A stretch of DNA of 60,000 nt, from assembly GCF_030272615.1 (NCBI RefSeq), contig NC_081414.1:332865427-332925426 (forward strand), read 5' to 3'. Shown one piece after another: positions 46,010 to 56,764 of this stretch (within the stretch, counting starts at the first letter, position 1; each line of letters begins with the position of its first letter). Under the pieces are notes generated by a model that was not told where the DNA came from, ran no database searches, and was given only the letters and a program-made list of their open reading frames with translations. This stretch comes from Cryptomeria japonica. Taxonomy: Eukaryota; Streptophyta; Pinopsida; Cupressales; Cupressaceae. The translations under genes were made by a program, and so were the position numbers.

Positions 46010-47160
46010 CTATTATAGAAATGTTGAAAGGAATTGCAACATAGTTAGAAGTTGTTGAAACAACCTAGAGAAGAGGTCAACATATTGAATATGTGAGTGA
46101 AGAAGAAGAAGAAGCACAGATAGAACAAGTAGAAAACCCATTGACGATTGATCTGGATGAAGAAAGGTTCTTGATGGTTTTGAGTAGGGTGAGCACCAAA
46201 CCATATTTTACCACACCAGAGAATGATGAAAGGTTGGATTCAGATGAATTAATGGATTGGATCTTAGATATGGAGAAGTATTTTGTTTTTGAGAACACTG
46301 AAGAAGGAAGAAAGGTGAAATATGCTTGTACCCAGTTGAAAGGTCATGAATCTCTTTGGTGGAAACATTTGTAGGTTGATAGACATAGAAGAGGCAAAGA
46401 GAAGATCAAATGATGGGAGTGGATGGTTGAAAATTTGAAATCAAATATTATGCCAGCTGATTACCAAGAAAATCTATTCTAGAAGTTACAGAACTTGAAA
46501 CAGAAAGAGTCTAGTGTGAAGGAGTATACTGAAGCATTCTACAAGTTGAATATTAGATTCAGACATATCAATGATGAAGTTGAACAAGTTACAAGATATT
46601 TGAATGGATTGCAGATTTCTATATAAGATGAACTCAATTTGATCAAGTTACAAAGTGTTGAAGAAGCTTACCAATATGCCTTGAAAGCATAAGCAAAGTT
46701 GAACAAAACACATGAGTAGAGATAGAGAGGAAGAGGCGGAAGGTTTTATGCAGGAAGATTTCAAGGAGGAAGAGGATATTTTGGAGGAAGAGGAACAAGT
46801 ATAGATCAAAAAAAGGACAAATAAGTAAGAAAAGATGGTAGTTCATTCTGGAAGGATGACAAAATTTTCTACCGGAGAAGAGAACCTGATGGTTACCGGA
46901 ATGAAGGTTTTGGAAAAGATGATAGAAGACAAAATGAGAGAGTGTTTAGAGGAACTTTGTTTAAGTGTGGAGGAGAAGGACATCATGATTTTGAATGTAA
47001 GAAGACATAGAACACTTGAAGAACAACATTGGTAGAAGAAATCCCCACCGGATTAGCTAACAAATTGGAAGATGGAGAACTGTTGATGATGAGGAGGGCC
47101 TTGTGTCATACCAGAGAGGATGAAGATCCCTCGTAGAGGAGAAATTTGTTCAAGACCAAA
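46010..47160 (+). pseudogene. Gypsy element E Gag
   Basis: Gag of a Ty3/gypsy element. MSEEEEEAQIEQVENPLTID (46093) leads to LDSDELMDWILDMEKYFVFE and YACTQLKGHESLWWKHL, the usual plant gypsy retrotrans_gag pattern, then LKQKESSVKEYTEAFYKLNI and a Gly/Arg-rich stretch (GRGGRFYAGRFQGGRGYFGG). A zinc knuckle CGGEGHHDFEC lies near 46960-47000. Stops interrupt it at 46372, about 46411, 46480, 46624 and 46690, and others follow. Acidic start and glycine/arginine tail are typical of this Gag type. Confidence 0.85.
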
Positions 47161-47665
47161 TATAAGGTATTCGGTAAGTGTTACAAAGTAGTTCTATCAT
47201 AATTTTCTTAGTGAAATTGAAAATTTGAAATTATCATGATGAAGTTTTGTGTGTAATCATGCCTATGGATATTTGTCACATTTTGTTGGGTAGACCTTGG
47301 CAGTTTGATAGATAAGTGATACATGATGGAAGGAAGAACATATACACTATTGTAGAAAATGGGATAAAAGAAACCTTGTTACCCTTGGAGGAGCCCCTGA
47401 AGAGTTAAGTTTGTATGAATGCTAGAATTTGTTTGGTGGATGGAAGGAAATTCTTGGATGGAATGAGACATGAGAATGTGTGTTTTGCCTTAGTTCCTAA
47501 GAAAATTGAGAATCCAAAGCATGAAGAACAACTAGAAGAGATAAAGAGTTGTTGGTAGAGTATGAAGACATCATTTTAGATAATGTGCTTGACTTATTAC
47601 CATGTATGAGGAGTATGAGTCATTTCATGGACCCAATTCCTAGAGCTAGTGATGTAGAGCTAGAC
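47161..47665 (+). pseudogene. Gypsy element E protease region to start of reverse transcriptase
   Basis: Contains VMPMDICHILLGRPWQFDR (near 47260-47310), then VIHDGRKNIYTIVENG, and the approach to reverse transcriptase: LLVEYEDIILDNVLDLLPCM, then DPIPRAS, matching the gypsy pattern LLEEFEDI...LPP.R...H.IDLIPGA. The catalytic DSG motif of protease is not readable. The frame ends there and unrelated DNA begins near 47666, so reverse transcriptase proper is missing. Confidence 0.8.
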
Positions 47666-48431
47666 AACAAACTAGGTGAAAACCTTCTCTCACCCACAAC
47701 TACTATGTCCAAAACAAGTTATTTTGTTTGTTAAAGGTGCAAACAACACACCTACCAAATTCTCTTCTCACACAACAATTTGTGTGACTGGATCCATACC
47801 GGTTTAGTATCTTTCAGTGCCGGTATGATGAACACACTCTACCCTTGTGTGAATGGTAGAAAAATCTTCCGATACCAATGGGATGGAAACCTATTGGATT
47901 TTGTCTATTGGTGTTCCAAATAACATAAAACACCCATAAGATCTGGCTATTAGATGTGTTAGGGATACTTGTCTCACAACTGTCCTATTATCTAGTAGCC
48001 CTACCAGTTGAGTTCTCCAAACACAACTTAACAAAATTCCAAAGGACAAGACAAAATAAAGGTAGATTTAGATACCCTTTATCTAGTTAAACAATTCCCC
48101 AAAGGCTTAGACTCTAACCACAAGTTCAAAGGTTTGTACCCTTACTATCCTTCCAAACCTAATTAAGCTAATTAGGCCTAATTTACAAAGCAAGTACCCC
48201 TTGTATTAGTCCCCCAACTAAAAAAACACTTCTACAAGGTGGGGTAAGGTGTCAAACCACCAAATCCAAGGTTTTGAGACTTGATCCCATCTTCTTTATC
48301 TTCTGCAAGTGATTTATACTTCTATAGTTCAGGTAGTCACATAGAGCCTAGGGTCGATTCAATCTCTTCGGGCTTGGAGCCTCCTTGCAAACCAACACCA
48401 AAATCTTATGATACAATGACCTTCTAATATT
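47666..48431. other. Unassigned 0.77 kb between two elements
   Basis: No coding region or RNA gene I can support. It includes two CCGGT-containing segments and a stretch with repeated CAAACC words. It may be part of another decayed LTR, but no partner copy is visible. Confidence 0.4.
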
Positions 48432-49556
48432 TATTGGTATTTTGATGATGTTTAGTTGTGATTGTCATTGATGGACACATACTTATTTTATGTATGAATT
48501 ATTCTCAACCAGTAGTTGTTCTAACCAGTATTGTATGTATAGTCTTTTTTTGTTGAAGACTATCGGTGTTGTGTAGAAAATGCTTACCGGTCTTAGTATG
48601 ACCAAATATCCCAAGTGGTATGAAGAGCTCAAGCTAAATGAAGACCCCGAGTGCCAGTTAATCTTTTGATCGGAACACTATGTTCCAGTTTTCCATCTTC
48701 ACTTGTTAACCAGTGATTGGTATATTTAGTTAACCAGTATACATGTAATGTGTGATGAGTTATCATCCACCGACACTATGACAGTGTTTCTTTGTCATGT
48801 TATCAAATGTGTCTAGATGCACTATACCTAGGAAATTTTAGTCTAATTTTATTGGACCAACATGAAATCAAGTTCCTATAGAAGGACATCATGTCTAGGG
48901 TTTTCTAAGATATAGAAGTGGAGTTGATATGTGCGAGTCTTTGAGAGAAGATTAGGTCTAATCATGAAAAGGTATCTCTTGACTGAGATTGAGAGTACAA
49001 AACATACAAGACTAAAGTAATGCTTGAATGCATTAACAAGGAGTTGTCAAGGATCTAATCAAGCATTTTGTGCTACTATCTAGATCATTCACTTGTTGAT
49101 TACTAATATCTTCGACAAGTCTGAAACCCTTAACCGGGTAGGCCCAGCCAAGCCTTTTGTAAATCCTCTAACAAGGTGGTTCACAGTTGTGAATCTGAAA
49201 TCCTCTATCAGGGTAGTCTCTAACAGGACTTATCTCCTAACCTAGATCTGGATTCCTAACAGGATCTATTCTGGTGAAGAACATTGTAAGACCTTAACCG
49301 GTTTGGTTACTATTTTGCAAATAGTTGACTTATGAGTTTTACTCACCGTGGTTTTTCCCATTTGGATTTCCACATCAAAACATCTTGTGTTATGGTGATT
49401 GCACTTCTACTGGTGAATGCTTTATTTTCTATTTCTCTTGTTTATGTTCTAATTAGTTTATTGTTTAACCTCCTACACCAATCTGCAGTTAAATTACTAA
49501 AGAGATTGTTGAGTTTATTGGGTATACTAATTCATCCCCCCTCTTAGTATTCATCA
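48432..49556 (+). repeat. 5' LTR of element G
   Basis: 1,125 bp. It starts TATTGGTATTTTGATGATG (original TG decayed to TA) and ends TTCATCA before the primer site. A C-run followed by CTCTTAGTATTC lies near its end, as in the copia LTRs here. Confidence 0.85.
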
Positions 49557-49558
49557 AT

Positions 49559-49570
49559 TGGTATTAGAGC
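49559..49570 (+). other. Primer-binding site of element G
   Basis: TGGTATTAGAGC, one base from the standard initiator-Met site, two bases after the LTR. Confidence 0.88.
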
Positions 49571-49606
49571 CAACCTTTCTATAAGTCTAACCACTTGGAA
49601 GGAGAT

Positions 49607-50794
49607 ATGGGGGAATATAACATGAGGGAACTCACTCACTGTTTGGGTGAATCTGAGAGATCCTATGATGATCTCAAGATCAATTTTAAAGCCTCTTTAG
49701 CCAAGAGAAGATAGCTTGCTGAGCAGTTGATGGAATTTACTAAAAATAGCTCTTTTGATGAAGCAGACATGGATGCCCTAGTTGGAGAAGTGGAGAAATT
49801 AAATGAATCCAAAGCTAACCTGAGGAGGGAGTTGGAAGGACTGACTAATAGGATGAGTCAGGAACTAGAAAACAAAAGAAAAATTGAAGGTTTGGTAAAG
49901 AACAAGGAGCATGAGATCTCTCAATTGAAGCAAGAAATTGGTACCATTACCGCTTATCTGCGGGAGGGTAAAGAAGAGAGAGAAGAAATGCAAGCTGAAC
50001 TGAATGCAACTATCTCTCAAAATGAAACCTTGATGGAGACCAATCATGCTCTTTCCAAGGAACTTGCTGAGACAAAAGAGATACTTGCTAAGTTCAACCG
50101 AAGTGCTGCTAAGTTAGAAAAAAACCTGGAATCAATAAAGCCATCAAAGGATACCGCTGGACTTGGTTTCTCTGGATACGAGGAAGGTGAGACCTCTAGA
50201 ACCAAGAGTGATGCACTGAAGAAGAAATCATCACCTAAGAATAACAATGAAAGTAAAGGTAAGCAAACGTTTAAACCTGTTTTCTTTAATTGTCTTAAGG
50301 AAGGACATACTGCCAATGTATGTAGGAGCAAGCCTCACAATAACTTTCCTTATTTTCAAAACAATGTGGCTAGACCTAGTCGATTTAATGGTCACTGTTA
50401 TGCATGCAACAAATTTGGGCATAGAGCTTTTGAGTGTAGGTCGGTTATGAACAACTCAGGGATTTATCCACCAAGATCCAATGGAGTTGTCCCAGAACCT
50501 TCTATGAACCAGAACCCAAACTGGTACAGAACCCATGACCACTGGTCAAATGGTTATGAAGCGGCAACCAGTTGGAGAGAAACCTGTTCTATCTGTCATT
50601 GTAGTGGTCACACTGCTACAACATGCAAAAGGAAGAATGGAAATGTGAACACCAGACCATGGAGAACACCTGGAATGGTATGTTATCACTACAACAAACC
50701 AAGACACACTGCTAGAGCATGTAGACTAAGAAAGAATCCATCAGGAAACATATCGGTCAACACTGAAGGGAAGATTGATGTTGAAACCGTTTAG
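49607..50794 (+). pseudogene. Element G Gag with coiled coil and four zinc-knuckle units
   Basis: From ATG 49607 (MGEYNMRELTHCLGESERSY) one frame runs to 50794 with a single stop near 49711, likely CAG to TAG. A long coiled coil (about residues 40-165: LVGEVEKLNESKANLRRELE, LAETKEILAKFNRSAAKLEK) is followed by four CCHC-type units: FNCLKEGHTANVC (first cysteine replaced by phenylalanine), CYACNKFGHRAFEC, CSICHCSGHTATTC, and CYHYNKPRHTARAC (second cysteine and glycine lost). Most copia Gags have one knuckle, so this is an expanded form, with about 395 codons. It lacks the usual UBN2-type N-terminal region, which suggests the 5' half was replaced or lost. Confidence 0.85.
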
Positions 50795-51354
50795 GTGGAT
50801 ATGGGAAAAACCTAGAAAAATAAATCTGAAGAGAAGCCACATGATGTACCAGTTTTTGCACCAAGTGTGGAAATCCTTGAACCAGCAAACTGAGCTTCAA
50901 AAAGCTTAGGGGGAACATATCGGTATAAATATTTTGAAACCCCCAAAGTATATCAGTAAAGCACCTTTATCAATATTTGTTACCTGTCAACTGATAGAAG
51001 AATTGAAGCGGTAAAAGGTAAAAGTAGGGTTTGAACCCTAATAAGTGATGCATTTATTATGGTAGGTGGGAGCATGTTTAAAAGTGACTTTTGTCATCAT
51101 TTCTACTGACCTTTTTTCAGAGAAGATTTTTCTAGCCCAAGTAGCGCAACCAAAGCAATTCATCTTGCATTCGAAATAATTCAGAAAGGAATCTTGCACA
51201 AAATCTTGCAGCCACTTTGTGCTACTAATGTGAAAGTCAAAGTGGCAATCAAGCATCCAGAGAAGTTTATTTTGCTCGACATCGACAAACCCTAAGTTCA
51301 GAAAGTAAAGGTATTTCTCGTTGAAACATTCCTATAATTTGGAATCCATTTGAT
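50795..51354 (+). other. Gap between Gag and ORF2 of element G (site of missing pol)
   Basis: No protease, integrase or polymerase motif. Polypurine-like CTTAGGGGGAAC at about 50907-50918 is followed by a decayed frame. In a complete copia element about 3 kb of pol would stand here, so an internal deletion or template switch probably removed it. Confidence 0.5.
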
Positions 51355-54125
51355 ATGGCATCTGCATCTAATATCTCCTCTAGTTCTATTGAACCTGAGG
51401 ATACACCTGAGCTTCTTAAGATGAGATATAATGCCCTATCTCAAATTCCCACCGGAGTCGTTATTGAAGGTGATGTTTCAGGATATATTGATTGAAAACT
51501 AGAAGAACTAGTGTCCCTAGTAATTCACTCCCAATTGAGTCTGTTCTGTGGAGAGGATACAAAGATTAAACCTGAATGTAGCATAATAGAGAAGAAGAAA
51601 TTGCATAATGTAGTATACTTTCTCGAAGAATTCATAGAGGAATACATCACGATCATCCTTAGTAGGGTTCACGATGACAAGATGTACCTTGAACAAACCC
51701 ATGACATTACACCGGAGGCAATTCATACCGTGACCAGATTCTGCAATGTTGGGGAAGTCCCCGTTCTTTGAAAGATCCCCAAAACCAAAGTCATTGAGCT
51801 CACCAGTTCTGTGAGTGACCAATGGGAAATGACGATCAACACTATTAGAGATGATTTGGTGAAATATGCATGTATGGTAATTGGGTATAGAATATTCTAT
51901 GCTAGTAGAATGAATCATGTTCCTTCAGCTGTGGTGCGTGCCACTTACAGGATGATAAAGGAAAATACAGAATGTGACTTATGTACCTGTATGCAGAAAC
52001 AAATCATAGAGAACCTGAAGTTGATCAAATCAAACAAAAATCAGAGGTTTAAGTTTGGTCAACTACTTGTTGGTTTATTTTTCTACTTTCAAGGATATTT
52101 TCTTGGAGTTGGTGATGTTTAATGGTCAACTGACCTACCGGTTTCTAGACAAATAAAGGAGAGTCTGCAAGTAGTGGGAACTACATATCTGGAGACTCTG
52201 AACATGTATTTTGATGAATTCAAACTAAAGATGAACCAGAGAATGAGAATATCTGGTGATTTAGTTAAGAAATATGAAGATGACATATGTTTCACCATCA
52301 AAACAAATCACTGCATAATGGAAGCGGTCAAACCCAGAAAAGATGTAGTTGGGCCTATGGGCTATGAAGTGGTAAATGATATATTGATAGGGTATGCCTC
52401 TATCGTATTAGCTTCACCACTGAAACCCAAGAAGAAGAGGACTGATACTTATTTAGAAAGGATAAAATCTATTGAGGTAGCAAAGCAGATAAAGGGTAAA
52501 GCAGTTCCATCAGTATCGGCACCGGTTACATCTGCTGCTAATCCTAAAGTGACCAAAAGGTCACCTGCTAAAAAGAAACCGGAGGCTATTCCGACAAAGA
52601 TATTCAAACGGAAGAGGAAAACCAGGAATAATTCACCAGATCCAAAAGACTTTGAACTGGAGGTAGAAGTAAAGAAGACAAGGCAATCTACCAAGAAGAA
52701 GAAGTCAACTGGTAATGTACCAGCAACCTCTACACTGGTAAATATAGATATTTCTTCTTACAAACCTATGACACATTGTCAAAGGACCATAAAGAATATT
52801 AGAAGAAAAGTTCTTGATGATTTAAAAGACTATTTTGATGATTTCAATGATAGTGAAAAGGAGGATGTTGAACAAGAACTTATTAAATATCTATGTATTA
52901 ATGATCGGTCACCTTCTAAAATTAAATCAGTTACTTCTAAATCTTTGTATGATTTTTTGGACAATAAATGGTGCATTGCCATTGAAAAAGAGAAATACAT
53001 CAGGGAGAAAGTTTTTGCTCAATACTTTCCTGATGCCTCTAATTCAGAATTGTTTGAAATAATTGACAAGAATAAAGGCATTTTCTTCATGCAAAGAAGG
53101 AGACTTCAGCTACTCGAAGGAAAATCTACTGAAGTGGAAAAAGACACCCATTCGAAGGTTAAAACTATTTTCCACATGCGCAAAGTACACAAAGCTAACC
53201 GGTTGGCTGAGCAAGAGCCTAATTTGTCCACAGCCAAATCGGATGTAGTCCTTGACAATATGGGTGAAAGAATAGTAGAACAAAATGGCCCCATTGATGT
53301 TGATGCACTAGATATGGAGGATATCACTCCAGATAAGGAGGAAGTTGAAAAAAAAAGAGTAGAGAAAGAAACGGAAGAGAAAGAAGAAAAAGAAAAACTT
53401 GAAAAAGAGAAAGCGGAAAAAGAAGAAGAGGAAGGAAGAAAAGGAAGAGAAGAAGAAGAATGAAGATGAGGAAAAGAAGAAGAAGGAAGAAGACAAGAAG
53501 AAGAAGGAAGAAGAGGAAAAGAAGAAGAAGGAAGAAGAGGAAAAACAAAAGAAGGAAGAAGAGGAGAAGGAGAAAGAAACAACGAAGAAAAAGGAAGAGG
53601 AGAAAAAGAGAGAAAAAGAGAGAAGAAGATAGGAAGAAACAAGAGGAGAAAGTGAAGGTTGCCAAGGTAGCTCAAGAAAAAAAAGAAGAGGAGAAGAGAA
53701 GGCAAGCGGAGGTCAAGGCCAAAGAAGGAGAACAGATTCCTAAAGCAACCGAAGATCAAGCCAAGTAGGTTGATTCCACTGATTCCATTGGTTTGACTCT
53801 TGCCTGTCTAACCCAATCGGTTGATGAGATTGAGCTATTGCAAAGCATTCAATTAGTGCAGGAGAGATTGGAAGAACTAAGGAAAAATAAAGAGAAAGAT
53901 GTCACTCAATTTGTTGTTGACACCCTCTCCAATCTGATCCCTGGTACTAACCTCCCTAGTACCGATTCCTTGTTAGCAAAGCTCAAATTTCTTTGCACAA
54001 TAGTCGATGACCAAGTCCAATATTTGGAAGATGTTTCCCAGGCCACAGCAAAGAAAATCCATGAAAAGGCACTCGTAGTTGCCTTAGTACATCACATGAA
54101 TGAAGACCGAGTAAAATTACTTTAA
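51355..54125 (+). pseudogene. Element G ORF2: large protein of unknown function
   Basis: From ATG 51355 (MASASNISSSSIEPEDTPEL) one frame runs to 53463 with stops near 51496, 51769 and 52120; frame changes within the purine-rich part near 53440 and 53625 carry it on to 54125, where TAA is followed by a weaker continuation to about 54600. Layout: a helical N-terminal region of about 250 residues, a basic region with nuclear-localisation-like runs (LKPKKKRTD, KRSPAKKKP, FKRKRKTR), a conserved-looking middle (FLDNKWCIAIEKEKYIREKV), a Lys/Glu coiled-coil tract (about 53340-53640), and a helical C-terminal part (LAKLKFLCTIVDDQVQYLED). No enzyme motif. Its position after pol's place recalls the extra env-like ORF of SIRE-type copia elements, but I see no signal peptide or membrane segment. 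Function unknown. Confidence 0.7.
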
Positions 54126-54863
54126 AAAAAGGTGATATAAGTTCAGCTATGGGTGAAGGTCACCTACTCTTGAGTAAAATCTGCCAACCTCACCTATTTT
54201 GTGAAGATGCTCTGAAATAGAAGACACTATTACAAACAGAGTTACAAAAGTACATTGACACCTTCAAACTACCCTATGATCTATTCATAGCCTATGGACA
54301 CACTGTTCATTATTATTAGCATTAGATTGCAAAGCTTGACTCAGAGATCTGCAATCGGACTCGAGATTTGCAAGAGCTTCAGTTGCTCTTATTGCCAAAA
54401 TTGTAGGTTCTTCAGAAGTGCTTCCTGAACTTAGAGGCTATCACTATGACATAGGAGTTGAGGACCATAGATGCGATGGAATAATTAGCCTTACAGATGA
54501 ATACCGAGAGTGAAATCGCTTCCTTGCTTCTTGAGTCGTGGTCTTCAAACATGAAGAGTTTCTTGCAAAACTTTAAATCTCTTTTTGAGAAGTTTTAGTC
54601 TTTATTGTCATGAACACATACTCTGTTTTTATATTATGAAAAATGGCAATATTTTGCATTACTTTGTCATTGTTGGCAAAGGGGAAGTAGTTAGTGCATC
54701 TTAAAATTTTAGCAAGTATTACAAATTCCTGCACATACTTGTAATTTTTGCAAAGGGAGTAGTGTACATGCTTAAGGGGAGTAATTCTTCTTATGGAATC
54801 TATTTTTGCTTTGCAAAAGCACTTGGATGTCAATTTTTTTTCCTAAGTGTTGCCATCAATGCC
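54126..54863 (+). other. Decayed end of ORF2 and 3' spacer of element G
   Basis: Up to about 54600 broken frames still read like ORF2 (TESEIASLLLESWSSNMKSF, FLQNFKSLFEKF). After that it is spacer with purine tracts near 54680 (CAAAGGGGAAGTAGTTAG), 54754 (CAAAGGGAGTAG) and 54774 (TTAAGGGGAGTAAT), resembling the cluster upstream of the 3' LTR in element A. Confidence 0.55.
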
Positions 54864-54875
54864 AAAGGGGGAGAT
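54864..54875 (+). other. Polypurine tract of element G
   Basis: AAAGGGGGAGAT directly before the 3' LTR start. The preceding TTGCCATCAATGCC is the same as in elements A, C and D. Confidence 0.88.
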
Positions 54876-54953
54876 TGTTAGTATTTTGATGATGTTTAGT
54901 TGTGATTGTTATTGATAGACACACACTTATTTGATTTATGAATTATTCTCAAC
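54876..54953 (+). repeat. 3' LTR of element G, 78-bp remnant
   Basis: Matches the first 78 bp or so of the 5' LTR (TGTTAGTATTTTGATG to AATTATTCTCAAC), then stops at 54953, where element H sequence begins. Confidence 0.88.
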
Positions 54954-54966
54954 TTGCAATACCTTG

Positions 54967-55815
54967 TTATTGATGAGAAGTCAAAATCATGTTGATGATG
55001 AGTAGAGAATCTCCATAGATGTGTAATTCAACAATCTTCCACTCGATGGGCAGTTCGATCCTGTTTACCAAAGCTTCATATTCTGCAATGTTGTTTGTAC
55101 AAGGGAAGAGAATCTTGTAAGCTTTCAGAATTGAATATTTTTGAGGAGTAATAAAAAGTATTCTAGCACCAAAAGCATGTTGAGTGAAAGACCCATCAAA
55201 GAACATCTTCCATGATTGTTTAGTAAGGTGCATGATTGATTCATTTGGGAATTCTATATGTAGAGGTTGACTATCTTCAAGTGGAGCATCAACAAGTTGG
55301 TTTGCAATAACCTATCCTTTGATGGCCTTATGTTCCACATATTCAATATCAAATTCTATAAGAACCTGACCCATTTTGCTAGTCTTCCTGTAAGCGTTGC
55401 TTTACTGAGAAGATATTTGAGTGGATCAATTTTAGCTACTAGCTTAATAGAGTGTGCCAACATATAGTGCCTTAATTTTTATGATGCAAAGACCAATGCC
55501 AAGCATGCTTTCTCTATTATAGTGTAGTTCATTTCATATGACACCAATGTTTTGCTGATGTAATAGATAGCTCGTTCCTTTTTATTGTCATCCTATTATG
55601 CCAGAAGTGCCAAAGTGAAGTATTTGTAGCTGATATGTATAGGATCAGTGGCTTACCTTGAATTGGTGGCATTAATATGGGTGGATTAGAAAGATATTCT
55701 TTGATTTGTTGTAAATGTTGTTCATAATCTTTAAACCACTTGTATTGAATTCCTTTCCTTAATACCTTGGTGAAGGGTTGAGCTTTGTCTGCTAACTGAG
55801 ATATAAAATGCCTTA
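54967..55815 (-). pseudogene. Element H connection region and RNase H
   Basis: RNase H removes RNA from the RNA:DNA hybrid. 55233-54967 reads WKMFFDGSFTQHAFGARILF, then FPCTNNIAEYEALVNRIEL and VELHIYGDSLLIIN, the archaeal-type RNase H pattern with DGS, E and D acids present. Between this and reverse transcriptase (55815-55240) broken frames show SNPPILMPPIQGKPLILYIS and similar connection-domain wording, with several stops. The frame breaks at the junction with element G at 54953/54954. Confidence 0.85.
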
Positions 55816-55819
55816 TTGA

Positions 55820-56749
55820 CTAAAGACAGCCCTGTAAACTTCTCATTTGACTGATATTCTTGGGTGGAGGCATTTCCATTGTAGCTTGGACCTTTTCAGG
55901 GTCAACCTCAATTCCTTTTTTTGAAATTATGTAACCAAGAAATTTTCCTAATGTCACTCCAAATGCACACTTTTTAGGATTTAATCGGAGCTTGAATCTT
56001 TCCATTCTATCTAGTATGAGGCCTAGTTCTTGAATATGCGTAGATCTCTTCATGGTTTTTACCAGGGTGTCATCAACATAATCTTCCATGTTTTTATTCA
56101 TCATATCATGGAAGATAGTGGTTACTACTCTTTGGTAAGTTGCTCTTGCATTCTTTAGCCCAAACAGCATAACATTCCAACAGAATGTTCCCCATGCACA
56201 CGTGAAAGCCATCTTTTCTTGATCTTCAAGCACTATCTTGATCTGATTGTAACCAGATAATCCATCCATTAATGAATACATCTCATATCCAACCATCATA
56301 TCTACTATCATGTCAATGTTGGGAAATGGAAAATCATCTTTTGGACATGCCTTATTGAGATCCCTGAAGTCTGTGCAAACTCTAATAGATTTGTTTGCCT
56401 TTGATACAGGTACTATATTTGATACCCATTCTGCGTAGTCTATAGCTCTGATAAATCCATCTTTTAGAAATTTCTCTAATTCAGCGTTGACTAGCAATGC
56501 CACATGAGGATGCATCTTATGGAGTTTTTGCTTGACTGGTTTAACTCCTGGTGTAATAGAGAGATGATGCTTGATGAGATCAGGATCTAATCCTGGCATA
56601 TCTGAGTACGTCCATGCAATGTTGATGTTTTTTTCTAAAAAAAGGTTGCTGAAATCTTTTAAGTCTTCTGCTAATAGTGATTGAGCTAAATGAATGATGT
56701 GTGGTGTCTCTTGACTCCCAATGTTCACTAGCTGAGTTGGTTCAATCAA
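55820..56749 (-). pseudogene. Element H reverse transcriptase
   Basis: An open frame of 309 codons holds the reverse transcriptase core: AWTYSDMPGLDPDLIKHHLS, KQKLHKMHPHVALLVNAELE, RVCTDFRDLNKACPKDDFPF, SLMDGLSGYNQI, the catalytic EDYVDDTLVKT near 56080, and LNPKKCAFGVTLGKFLGYII. These match Ty3/gypsy reverse transcriptase, Tat lineage, with the YVDD box intact. The frame ends at a stop near SLQGCL, where the next frame continues the connection region. The upstream boundary is the acidic linker ending near 56765. Confidence 0.93.
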
Positions 56750-56764
56750 TATGGAAGATCTCTC

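Larger units (their letters stand above)
35190..47665 (+). mobile_element. Ty3/gypsy-type element E, 5' half only, LTR split by element F
   Basis: The likely 5' LTR starts at 35190, is interrupted at 35813 by the 9.9 kb element F, resumes at 45714 and ends near 45857. A primer-site-like TGGTATTAGAGT (45862-45873) and a decayed gag and protease region follow, and the frame ends at the approach to reverse transcriptase near 47665. Reverse transcriptase, integrase and 3' LTR are absent. Spacing across the insertion (TATA-like box, then CTGTAATTGAGC, then ATTAC joined to CAACCATTTG) reads as one continuous LTR. Confidence 0.65.
48432..54953 (+). mobile_element. Pol-less LTR element G with Gag and a second large ORF
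   Basis: A 5' LTR (48432-49556) and primer site are followed by a zinc-knuckle Gag, a 0.56 kb gap, a large ORF2, a polypurine tract, and 78 bp of 3' LTR (54876-54953) whose start TGTTAGTATTTTGATG matches the 5' LTR start. Integrase, reverse transcriptase and RNase H are absent. The 3' LTR is cut off by a junction with element H, so no target duplication can be tested. The primer site and polypurine surroundings are those of the copia elements of this window. Confidence 0.85.

Noticed and set aside
53106-53759. 217-codon Ser/Phe/Leu-rich frame on the minus strand
   Set aside because: It is the reverse complement of the Lys/Glu-rich tract of ORF2, a composition shadow.
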